IMG/VR virus record: IMGVR_UViG_3300043468_000075
Coordinates: 1 to 30,021 of that record
Direction: 5' to 3' (one strand)
DNA length: 30,021 nt
Source of the DNA: a virus
Part shown: positions 23,960 through 29,823 of the stretch, one piece after another
Layout: each line of letters starts with the position of its first letter
Position numbering within the stretch: position 1 is the stretch's first letter
Program-made: the position numbers and the translations under genes
Notes under the pieces: generated by a model
Seen by the model: only the letters and a program-made list of their open reading frames with translations
Told to the model about the DNA's origin: nothing
Databases searched by the model: none

Positions 23960-24101
23960 ACTAACATACCAAGTAGGACAAAAGGTAGTTCAGGAATGGA
24001 TACTTACCTCACAATCATTAGCCTATTGGAAAAAGCAGGATTTACTAAAAACAGGACAATACCAGTTAGGAAAATTTATAGTAACCCCAATAGAACCATA
24101 A
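23949..24101 (+). CDS. small beta-type early protein, unknown
   Basis: A 50-residue protein from ATG 23949 (MRYKLTYQVGQKVVQEWILTSQSLAYWKKQDLL) ending GKFIVTPIEP. It looks like a small beta-hairpin domain with a central helix. A longer start at 23916 is possible but would lie further inside the upstream gene. The stop shares a base with the next start (TAATG). Confidence 0.6.
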   Translation: MRYKLTYQVGQKVVQEWILTSQSLAYWKKQDLLKTGQYQLGKFIVTPIEP

Positions 24102-24493
24102 TGACGAAAGTAGAACTCATACAAGAGATTATAGAGCAGCACAAGCTATGGTCAAAGAATCGCAGCAGGGAGTATATTTACAAGCGTTATTACCTTTATA
24201 ATGAACTCCGTGTTTTAGGATTCTCATTAGACGAGATAGGCAAGAAGTTCGGAGGTAAACATCACGCTACAATCATTCACGGACTACGGCAACACGAAGA
24301 CTTGCACAGGTTTGGATACGAAGACTACAAGATAGCTACTAAGCAAATAGATGATGTCTTACACGGAGCTACGCTTCCTTTGATTGATGACTCACCTGAT
24401 TTAGCAAAAGACGTACTAAAGGCAAAAACTTACACCCAGTTCAAAAAGATTCAACGACATATAAAATTGGGCAAGTACGAAAATAGTTTATAG
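24101..24493 (+). CDS. DnaA domain IV-like DNA-binding protein
   Basis: A 130-residue protein from ATG 24101. Residues 36-66 read LRVLGFSLDEIGKKFGGKHHATIIHGLRQHE, which has the layout of the DnaA C-terminal DNA-binding domain (helix, helix-turn-helix with G-(K/R)-(D/H)H-(T/A)-T-(V/I)-xH). There is no AAA+ ATPase part. The N-terminus has a charged helix (SKNRSREYIYKRYYLYNEL) and the C-terminus another basic one (YTQFKKIQRHIKLGKYEN). It may bind DnaA-box-like sites at a phage origin or on the host chromosome; both are inference. It is the last gene before the small RNA region. Confidence 0.75.
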   Translation: MTKVELIQEIIEQHKLWSKNRSREYIYKRYYLYNELRVLGFSLDEIGKKFGGKHHATIIHGLRQHEDLHRFGYEDYKIATKQIDDVLHGATLPLIDDSPDLAKDVLKAKTYTQFKKIQRHIKLGKYENSL

Positions 24494-24522
24494 TTGATGC
24501 AACTTTTTTCATGGTTATACGT

Positions 24523-24530
24523 TATCTTTG
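24523..24530 (+). promoter_or_regulatory. -7 box (TATCTTTG) ahead of small RNA
   Basis: TATCTTTG fits TAnnTTTG. A TTG at the right -33 distance is not present (nearest is 24494-24496, 26 bases away), so the -33 part is weak. The expected start of RNA, about 6 bases downstream, falls at the foot of the 8-bp stem at 24541. Confidence 0.5.
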
Positions 24531-24536
24531 TAGACG

Positions 24537-24623
24537 AGTTGGCTGGACACCATAAACTCTAAGGTATTATTGACCCTTGTATTGATTCGCAAGTCCAGCC
24601 GCGATGAGATGCAGGGGTTTTTT
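24537..24623 (+). ncRNA. candidate small structured RNA with terminator
   Basis: The segment lacks a gene and has three linked signs of an RNA. A -7 box lies just upstream. A perfect 8-bp stem pairs GGCTGGAC (24541-24548) with GTCCAGCC (24593-24600). CCCTTG (24574-24579, in the loop) can pair with CAGGGG (24612-24617), which is followed by six T, so the end is an intrinsic terminator whose left arm lies within the first stem: a pseudoknot or an either/or switch. CCTTG can also pair with AAGG (24561-24564) or CAAG (24590-24593). It could be a free RNA of about 87 bases or an attenuator ahead of the replication genes. No known RNA family was recognised. Confidence 0.5.
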
Positions 24624-24642
24624 ATTTACTAAAAATTACAAA

Positions 24643-24825
24643 ATGAACGAAATTTATTTTAAATGTCAATTTAATGACAAAGACCAAATGATTGTTTCTA
24701 AAGGAGATTTTATTTGCTTTGAAATTATAGAAGGCGAACAATCAAAAACGGTTTGCATTGACATTAAACAAGCGTACACCTTAATCAAAACTTTAGAAAA
24801 TTTTAGCAATGAGCAGTTGGATTAA
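24643..24825 (+). CDS. small early protein, unknown
   Basis: A 60-residue protein from ATG 24643, the first start after the small RNA terminator (MNEIYFKCQFNDKDQMIVSKGDFICFEIIEGE). It looks like a small beta sheet with a C-terminal helix (KQAYTLIKTLENFSNEQLD). Three Cys are present. A longer start at 24604 would lie inside the terminator and is unlikely. It overlaps the next gene by 17 bases. Confidence 0.65.
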   Translation: MNEIYFKCQFNDKDQMIVSKGDFICFEIIEGEQSKTVCIDIKQAYTLIKTLENFSNEQLD

Positions 24826-25417
24826 ATTACACCGCAGTTTAAAAGACTGGGAGTGGTATGATGACCACAACGCAACACGTTTACTTTTACATTTGCTTAT
24901 TTCGGTAAATTACAAAGACAAGGAATGGAAAGGGCAAACAATAAAAGCGGGTACATACGTTACCAGTTGGGAAAATCTTTCCAAAGAAATAGGCTTATCG
25001 GTCAAGCAAACAAGGGTTGCAATGGACAAGTTAGAAAGGTCTAAAGAAGTGACACGCAACGTGACAAACAAATGGCAAGCTATAACCCTTATAAAATGGG
25101 ACAAATTGCAATGTGAAGAGGTAGAAAAGGGCAAGCAACAAGTCAAACAAAGGGCAACAACTAAAGAAAGTAAAGAAGTAAAGAATAATACTATACCTGA
25201 ATTTTCGGAGTTTTTAGCTTATGCTTTAGATAAGAAACCAAAAGTGAGTCAGATAGATTTAAGACTTAAATACGAAAGTTGGAAAGAGAGTGATTGGAGT
25301 ATAAATAGAAATGGTAAATTGCAACCTATTTCCAATTGGAAGTCTACGTTACTAAATACGCTTCCGTATATAAACGAAATATCTTATAGTTTACCATCTG
25401 AAATTTGGGAGGGATAG
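24809..25417 (+). CDS. winged-helix replication initiator-like protein
   Basis: A 202-residue protein that begins MSSWIKLHRSLKDWEWYDDHNATRLLLHLLISVNYKD, then GTYVTSWENLSKEIGLSVKQTRVAMDKLERSKEVTRNVTNKWQAITLIKW, a winged helix-turn-helix of the type at the front of phage replication (DnaD/replisome organiser-like) proteins. A charged linker (KGKQQVKQRATTKESKEVK) leads to a short C-terminal region ending with NWKSTLLNTLPYI, also usual for these. It would bind the phage origin and help load the helicase encoded 3 bases downstream. Confidence 0.75.
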   Translation: MSSWIKLHRSLKDWEWYDDHNATRLLLHLLISVNYKDKEWKGQTIKAGTYVTSWENLSKEIGLSVKQTRVAMDKLERSKEVTRNVTNKWQAITLIKWDKLQCEEVEKGKQQVKQRATTKESKEVKNNTIPEFSEFLAYALDKKPKVSQIDLRLKYESWKESDWSINRNGKLQPISNWKSTLLNTLPYINEISYSLPSEIWEG

Positions 25418-25420
25418 AAT

Positions 25421-26455
25421 ATGTACAAGAAATTAACAGACCTAAATGCTGAAATGTTTAGTATTAGACACGAAAAAGATGTAAGAGGAAAGTCAATAGG
25501 TTGGGATTGGGATATGCTACCACTTACAATCAAGGAAGGAACTACAACTTACATAGGTGCAGCTCCTGCATCAGGAAAGACGGAGTTATGGTTTGAGATA
25601 CTTATAAACCTTTCGTGTTTACACGGTTGGAATCACGTTGTATTTTCTCCTGAGACTGGAAGTAGTGCCGAGATATTTTCTGAACTATGCTACAAGTACA
25701 TAGGTAAGCCATACGTTCAAGGACAAAACTCAATGACTAACAGTGAACAAGTAAGTGCTGAAATGTTTATAAATGAGCATTTCATTGTAATTGACCCAAT
25801 TGACGAGGATTTGACTATAACTAAATTCTACCAACTTGTAGATGAGATTGAGCGCAAAGAAGGTATTAAAATCCATACCACTACGATTGACCCGTGGAAC
25901 GAGTTAACCGAGGAGTTTATTCCTGCTGATTTAGGACGTGAGGATAAATACTTGAGTAGGATTCTTGGTTTAGTTCGTAAGAACGCAAGAAAGACAGGTA
26001 GACATAACTGCGTTATAAATCACGTTAGAGACCAACCAATGGTAACTGCAATGTCAATAGCAGGAACTGAACTTAGATACTTTCCGATTCCTACGGCACG
26101 AGATTTTTCAGGCGGTCAGGTATGGTTTAGAAAGGGTTTAAGCGTATTAATTCCGTGGAGACCTCCGTATGGTTTACCTGATGCTAATGGAGTAGGTGCA
26201 GAAAAGAACGAAGTTCATTTGAAGGTGGCTAAGAGCAAGCCAAAAGGCGTATCGAAAAACGGAGTGTACAAATTATTCTTGGATGTTGAACGTTACCAGT
26301 ATTATATGCTTGACTTCAAAGGTAATCGTGTTTATGCAAACCGAGGAACTACCTACAAGAAGGAATCACAACGTAAAATTGAGATACCAAAAGACGGACA
26401 AATAGAAACTACCTCAGAGAAACTTCGTAGACTTGCAAACAAAAACCCTTTTTAA
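25421..26455 (+). CDS. DnaB-like replicative helicase / RecA-fold ATPase
   Basis: A 344-residue ATPase. It lacks the DnaB N-terminal domain and goes almost at once to the RecA-type core: GWDWDMLPLTIKEGTTTYIGAAPASGKTEL with Walker A at 46-54, HVVFSPETG (72-80), Walker B-like TTTIDPWNEL (153-162), INHVRD (199-204), and ARDFSGGQVWFRKG (226-239) near the nucleotide contact loop. This is the layout of phage DnaB/Twinkle-like helicases that unwind DNA at the fork. The gene follows the initiator-like gene directly. Confidence 0.8.
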   Translation: MYKKLTDLNAEMFSIRHEKDVRGKSIGWDWDMLPLTIKEGTTTYIGAAPASGKTELWFEILINLSCLHGWNHVVFSPETGSSAEIFSELCYKYIGKPYVQGQNSMTNSEQVSAEMFINEHFIVIDPIDEDLTITKFYQLVDEIERKEGIKIHTTTIDPWNELTEEFIPADLGREDKYLSRILGLVRKNARKTGRHNCVINHVRDQPMVTAMSIAGTELRYFPIPTARDFSGGQVWFRKGLSVLIPWRPPYGLPDANGVGAEKNEVHLKVAKSKPKGVSKNGVYKLFLDVERYQYYMLDFKGNRVYANRGTTYKKESQRKIEIPKDGQIETTSEKLRRLANKNPF

Positions 26456-26456
26456 T

Positions 26457-26753
26457 ATGGACTTATCACTTAAAATACTATGGGCTAAATCAACCGTATG
26501 GACGGTTAAAGAACGAATCAAGAACGTAAGAGAGAAACTCGAAAAGGACAAGCCTGATGCCAAAGACTACATCAACGGAGGTAAAGAAAGCGAGGCATAT
26601 TTACTTGAGACAATTCAGGTGATTAACCTACTTGAAGACGAAATAACATCTCTAAACCGAGAGCTTAACCAACTTGCAAGAAGAAACGCTCAACTGCGAG
26701 TAGCCTATCAAGAATTACAAGAAGAAATCAAATACAAAGATGCCACGATGTAA
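26457..26753 (+). CDS. coiled-coil protein, unknown
   Basis: A 98-residue protein from ATG 26457, one base after the helicase stop. It has a short mixed start (MDLSLKILWAKSTVWTVKERIKNVREKLEKDKPDAKDYINGG) and a long coiled coil (LEDEITSLNRELNQLARRNAQLRVAYQELQEEIKY). It may be an accessory of the replication set, judged only by place. The end overlaps ninG by 14 bases. Confidence 0.65.
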   Translation: MDLSLKILWAKSTVWTVKERIKNVREKLEKDKPDAKDYINGGKESEAYLLETIQVINLLEDEITSLNRELNQLARRNAQLRVAYQELQEEIKYKDATM

Positions 26754-27264
26754 GAACTGCAAGGAGAAGTTTGAACCTATCCGCTTCAATCATAAATACT
26801 GCCTGAAAGACGAGTGTGTCCGTGCTTTTGTAGCTGAGGCAAGAGAGAAGCAATGGAAGCAGACTAAAACACGAATGAAAGAAAACCTAAAAACCACCTC
26901 AGATTGGTTAAAAGAAGCCCAAGTAGTATTCAATAAGTATATAAGGGAACGTGATAAGAATAAGCCTTGTATCAGTTGCGGTTCAAAACTCGGAGATAAA
27001 TTTGACGCAGGACATTTTTGGAGTTCAGGTGGACACAAAGCAGTTACATTCAACGAAGATAACGTACACGGACAATGCGTAGCCTGTAACCAATGGAAAC
27101 ACGGAAACCTAATCAACTATCGTGAGGGTCTCTTAAAACGCATAGGAGAGTCTAAATACGAGCAATTAAGCCAACTTGCTAACCAAACACGAAGATACTC
27201 ATCAGAAGAACTAAAAGAACTAATCAAAACATACAAAAACAAGATAAAAGATGGAATACAATAG
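26740..27264 (+). CDS. ninG: NinG-family recombination protein
   Basis: A 174-residue Cys-rich protein. The N-terminus has CKNC (4-7), Cys21 and Cys26 in a zinc-ribbon-like set. After a basic helix comes the NinG core: CISCG (77-81), FDAGHFWSSGGHKAVTFNEDNVHGQCVACN (88-117), and GNLINYREGLLKRIG. The DAGH and HGQCxxCN parts match the HNH-like fold of NinG (Rap of lambda), which cuts branched DNA such as Holliday junctions and helps recombination. It would act with the ERF and exonuclease genes further on. Confidence 0.88.
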   Translation: MPRCKNCKEKFEPIRFNHKYCLKDECVRAFVAEAREKQWKQTKTRMKENLKTTSDWLKEAQVVFNKYIRERDKNKPCISCGSKLGDKFDAGHFWSSGGHKAVTFNEDNVHGQCVACNQWKHGNLINYREGLLKRIGESKYEQLSQLANQTRRYSSEELKELIKTYKNKIKDGIQ

Positions 27265-27604
27265 CGACTTCCGTTACGACCTTAAAATAGGTCAGGAGTA
27301 TGAAACCCTACTAAGCGAGGTGATAGCTTCTACAATCGAAGTTAAACGTGATTTTAAGTGCTATGAGACAGGCAATCTATTTGTAGAATACGAAAGCAGA
27401 GGCAAGAAAAGCGGAATCAGCACAACTGAAGCTAAATGGTGGGTGTATTGGTTTAGTAAAACACGAAGTATTTTGATTGAAACAAAAGAATTAAAGCAGA
27501 TGTGCAGAAAATACATAGGCACAAGTAGAGATATTTTAGGCGGAGATTCTAATACCAGTAAGGGAATCTTGCTACCGATGGAAGATTTATTAAAAAATAT
27601 TTGA
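27251..27604 (+). CDS. putative PD-(D/E)XK nuclease
   Basis: A 117-residue protein: FRYDLKIGQEYETLLSEVI, then TIEVKRDFKCYETGNLFVEYESRGKKSGISTTEAKWWVYWF. Asp10, Glu17, Glu30-Val-Lys32 and Glu45 fit the PD-(D/E)XK pattern of small phage nucleases (Holliday junction resolvase-like). It overlaps ninG by 14 bases and would process recombination or replication intermediates. Exact substrate is inferred, not shown. Confidence 0.65.
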   Translation: MEYNSDFRYDLKIGQEYETLLSEVIASTIEVKRDFKCYETGNLFVEYESRGKKSGISTTEAKWWVYWFSKTRSILIETKELKQMCRKYIGTSRDILGGDSNTSKGILLPMEDLLKNI

Positions 27605-27611
27605 AAAAATA

Positions 27612-27641
27612 TTGTAGATGTGAATATAATATCTATATTTG
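27612..27641 (+). promoter_or_regulatory. second early promoter, TTG-N19-TAnnTTTG
   Basis: TTG at 27612-27614, 19 bases, then TATATTTG at 27634-27641. Spacer length and the 17-base core with downstream CATATAACA are the same as at 22669-22707. It lies just past the nuclease gene and 22 bases before the next ATG. Confidence 0.85.
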
Positions 27642-27663
27642 CATATAACAAAACCGCAACGCT

Positions 27664-27861
27664 ATGAAAGTTACAGTAACACAAACCGAAGTTAGATACT
27701 ACGAAATCACTAAAGAAGTAGAGATGACTGCTGCTGAATACAAAGAGTATTTGAAAACAGGTATCGCTCCTGTAGAATTAGTTAACGAGTTATGTTCAGC
27801 GACAGGTGATGACTGCTACACGGACACGGAGATATTAAATACAATCATCGAAAAAGCATAA
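27664..27861 (+). CDS. small acidic protein leading the recombination operon, unknown
   Basis: A 65-residue protein starting at ATG 27664 (MKVTVTQTEVRYYEITKEVEMTAAEYKEYLKTG) with a Cys pair near the end (ELCSATGDDCYTD). Two strands then helices. The start codon lies in CAACGCTATG as for the first early gene. First gene after the promoter; function unknown. Confidence 0.65.
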   Translation: MKVTVTQTEVRYYEITKEVEMTAAEYKEYLKTGIAPVELVNELCSATGDDCYTDTEILNTIIEKA

Positions 27862-27873
27862 ATAAAACGGGGG

Positions 27874-27892
27874 GTGCGCATCCGTAACGCAC
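27874..27892 (+). promoter_or_regulatory. small hairpin in the leader of the ERF gene
   Basis: GTGCG (27874-27878) pairs with CGCAC (27888-27892) around a 9-base loop, after a GGGG run and without a T run. It is not a terminator; it may stabilise or control translation of the ERF message 16 bases downstream. Confidence 0.35.
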
Positions 27893-27907
27893 GAAAACAA
27901 AAACGCT

Positions 27908-28432
27908 ATGAAAAATTTATTTAAAAGTTTGGCAGCATTTCAGCAGGAAGTGCCAGTAATTCACAAAGCCACACAAGGCTATGGGTATTCTTACGCAGAT
28001 TTACTCAAGATTTTTGAGGTAATCAATCCTATCCTAAAGAAACACGGACTCGGATTTACCCAACAACTTACAAACCAAGAAGGGCAAAACTGCCTAAAGA
28101 CGGTTATCTTCCACGAGAGCGGTGAGTTTATGGAGTCGGTTTGTATGATTCCTTACGTTCAGCTCAAGGGTATGAATGACTATCAAGGATTTGGTTCAGG
28201 TGTGACGTACTACCGTCGTTATGCACTCAGCTCTGCACTTGGTTTAGTAACTGACAAAGACACGGACGCATCAGGTGAGCAAGTAAAGACGGAAAAGAAA
28301 CTTCCTGCAATTGACCAAAAGCGTTTCAGCGCAGCAGTACAAGCCATCGCTAAAGGAGAATACACACGAGAGAAACTCGAAACATCCTTTGCATTAACTG
28401 AAGGTCAAATTGATATGTTAAACGCACTATGA
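27908..28432 (+). CDS. ERF-family single-strand annealing protein
   Basis: A 174-residue protein of the ERF superfamily. It has YGYSYADLLKIFEVINPILKKHGLGFTQQL, LKTVIFHESGEFMESVCMIPY and QGFGSGVTYYRRYALSSALGLVTDKDTDA. These match the core of ERF proteins, which anneal single strands in phage recombination. The C-terminal ~40 residues after a linker (EQVKTEKKLPAID) form a small helical end. It is followed by its likely exonuclease partner with an ATGA overlap, as in Red/RecET-type pairs. Confidence 0.9.
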   Translation: MKNLFKSLAAFQQEVPVIHKATQGYGYSYADLLKIFEVINPILKKHGLGFTQQLTNQEGQNCLKTVIFHESGEFMESVCMIPYVQLKGMNDYQGFGSGVTYYRRYALSSALGLVTDKDTDASGEQVKTEKKLPAIDQKRFSAAVQAIAKGEYTREKLETSFALTEGQIDMLNAL

Positions 28433-29109
28433 AAGCTCTCAAGATTCGATGTTCTGCCATAGGGAAAATTATGGCAACACCACGCTCTAAAGGCGAATTA
28501 CTAAGCCAAACGGCTAAAACTTACATACACGAACTTGTGTTAGAGGAGAAATACGGCATCCGTAAGGAGTTTTCAAGCCGTTACACAGACAAAGGCAATG
28601 CAGTTGAGGATTTATCTATCTCACTTGTAAACGATGTCTTAGACGTAAAATTCATCTACAAGAACGAAGAGTATTTCGAGAACGATTGGATAAAGGGAAC
28701 ACCTGACGTAAACACGGACGATGTATTGCTTGACGTGAAATCAAGTTGGGATGCTACAACGTTTCCGTTTTTTGATACCGAAATCCCTAACAAAGACTAT
28801 TTCTATCAGCTACAGGGTTATATGTGGCTAACTGGTAAACAACAATCAATGCTTTGCTACTGCCTTGTAGATACACCTATCGAAATGGTAGAGGACGAAA
28901 TCCGCAGAGCGCATTGGAAACTACACAAGATTGAAGAGGACTACGACTTGCGTGAGGAGATTCTACGCAAACACGAGTTCAGCCAAGTGCCTAAAAACCG
29001 CAGAGTAAAAGTATTCTATGTACAAAAAGACGAAGCAGTAATCGAAGCTATCAAAGAAAAAATAGAGCTTTGCCGTGAGTATTATAACGCCCTAATTCAA
29101 TTCCTATGA
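28429..29109 (+). CDS. YqaJ/lambda-exonuclease-like nuclease
   Basis: A 226-residue PD-(D/E)XK nuclease. RCSAIGKIM (7-15) is the typical front; NAVE (Glu60), TPDV (Asp93), LDVKSSW (Asp102, Lys104) and YFYQLQGYMWLTG (Gln127 area) are the active-site series of YqaJ-type viral recombinases. It would chew one strand from double-strand ends and hand it to the ERF protein encoded just upstream. Both stop/start overlaps (ATGA) point to coupled translation. Confidence 0.85.
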   Translation: MKALKIRCSAIGKIMATPRSKGELLSQTAKTYIHELVLEEKYGIRKEFSSRYTDKGNAVEDLSISLVNDVLDVKFIYKNEEYFENDWIKGTPDVNTDDVLLDVKSSWDATTFPFFDTEIPNKDYFYQLQGYMWLTGKQQSMLCYCLVDTPIEMVEDEIRRAHWKLHKIEEDYDLREEILRKHEFSQVPKNRRVKVFYVQKDEAVIEAIKEKIELCREYYNALIQFL

Positions 29110-29318
29110 ATCAGAAAGTAGAAGACCCGATTGTCCTAAAAGTAATGAGCAAGTTTTATGACCGCTCACAAAGAGGAATTGAGAAGTATGGCACAATGTT
29201 AACACGGACTGATTTAGATGTCTTAGATTGGCTGAATCACGCTCAGGATGAAGCGATGGACTTCTGCCTGTATTTGGAGCGACTAAAAGACGAAGTAAAA
29301 CAATTTAAACAAGGATAA
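29106..29318 (+). CDS. small MazG/nucleotide-hydrolase-like phage protein
   Basis: A 70-residue protein (VLKVMSKFYDRSQRGIEKYGTMLTRTDLDVLDWLNHAQDEAMDFCLYLERLKDEV). The pattern R-x-G-x-x-KYG...DWLxHAxxEAMDxxxYLxRL is frequent in phage genomes and resembles part of MazG-like all-helical nucleotide hydrolases (Glu/Asp-rich helices). Its activity is not shown. The start overlaps the exonuclease stop. Confidence 0.7.
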   Translation: MNQKVEDPIVLKVMSKFYDRSQRGIEKYGTMLTRTDLDVLDWLNHAQDEAMDFCLYLERLKDEVKQFKQG

Positions 29319-29457
29319 GGGGTAAAAATTGCCACATATCTTAAAACGAAATGTAAACGAGAGATGCAACTGACGAGTTGAACGTAGACTGCCGTGCATT
29401 GGCTGCGGCTCTCATCGTAGGGAGATAGGTTAGCCTTCCGAGAAAAAAGGCTTTTTT
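29319..29457 (+). ncRNA. possible structured RNA region ending in a terminator
   Basis: This gap of about 158 bases (29319-29476) has no gene. It can form CAACT-GACG-AGTTG (29368-29380 area), an outer pairing of GAGAG (29361-29365) with CTCTC (29410-29414), and a GCCG/CGGC inner stem, followed by an intrinsic terminator. The 9-mer GACGAGTTG (29372-29380) also occurs in the region of the other small RNA (24533-24541). No TAnnTTTG box is seen upstream, so a leader or attenuator is as likely as a free RNA. Confidence 0.35.
29432..29457 (+). terminator. intrinsic terminator after recombination operon
   Basis: AGCCTT (29432-29437) pairs with AAGGCT (29447-29452), 9-base loop, followed by T to 29457. 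It would end the operon started at the promoter near 27640. The genes after it then need readthrough or another promoter. Confidence 0.8.
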
Positions 29458-29476
29458 AAACTAAACAACAAGAACA

Positions 29477-29635
29477 ATGAAAATAGAAATCACCCACTAC
29501 GGACACAAAGCCAGCTACGAGTTCGACCACGAGGATGTAGAGCTTGAGGACTTGATTTATCACATTGAGCAGTTGATTCGATTGACTGGCTATTCAATCA
29601 ATGGAACATTAGAAATAGTAAACGAAGAACAATGA
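29477..29635 (+). CDS. small acidic protein, unknown
   Basis: A 52-residue protein from ATG 29477 to TGA 29633-29635 (MKIEITHYGHKASYEFDHED, then an acidic helix ELEDLIYHIEQLIRLTGYSI). It starts 19 bases after the terminator T run with an A-rich leader (CAACAAGAACA). Both strands and helix pattern look like a real small domain. Function unknown. Confidence 0.6.
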   Translation: MKIEITHYGHKASYEFDHEDVELEDLIYHIEQLIRLTGYSINGTLEIVNEEQ

Positions 29636-29709
29636 ATTACGAAAACTACTACCGACTATTACACCTGTTAGCAGGAATAACTATTGGCTATTTAATTTTT
29701 ACACTATGA
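29632..29709 (+). CDS. tiny single-pass membrane protein, unknown
   Basis: A 25-residue frame from ATG 29632 (ATGA overlap with the gene before) to TGA 29707-29709 (overlap with the next). It reads MNYENYYRLLHLLAG then ITIGYLIFTL, so a short membrane segment at the end. Being linked at both ends by ATGA favours translation. Confidence 0.45.
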   Translation: MNYENYYRLLHLLAGITIGYLIFTL

Positions 29710-29813
29710 AAAAACGAAACGAAGAACGAGAATACTACGCTGCATTAGGCACAATGATACTCATTACCGTAATCAGCATTACATTAATTATCGCATTTAT
29801 CAGTAACATATAA
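29706..29813 (+). CDS. tiny membrane protein, unknown
   Basis: A 35-residue frame from ATG 29706 to TAA 29811-29813. A charged start (MKKRNEEREYY) is followed by a clear membrane helix (ALGTMILITVISITLIIAFIS). It pairs with the tiny membrane protein encoded just before. Function unknown. Confidence 0.5.
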   Translation: MKKRNEEREYYAALGTMILITVISITLIIAFISNI

Positions 29814-29823
29814 ACCCAACATA

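Noticed and set aside
24541-24601. tRNA-like shape (7-8 bp end stem, CTTGT/GCAAG arm directly before the 3' strand)
   Set aside because: Only about 60 bases long, no anticodon arm, no standard T-loop TTCRA and no CCA. I keep it only as part of the small RNA candidate.
29370-29376. CTGACGA, as in the hammerhead ribozyme core
   Set aside because: The needed GAAA segment and stem II are absent; the bases lie in a simple 5-bp hairpin instead.
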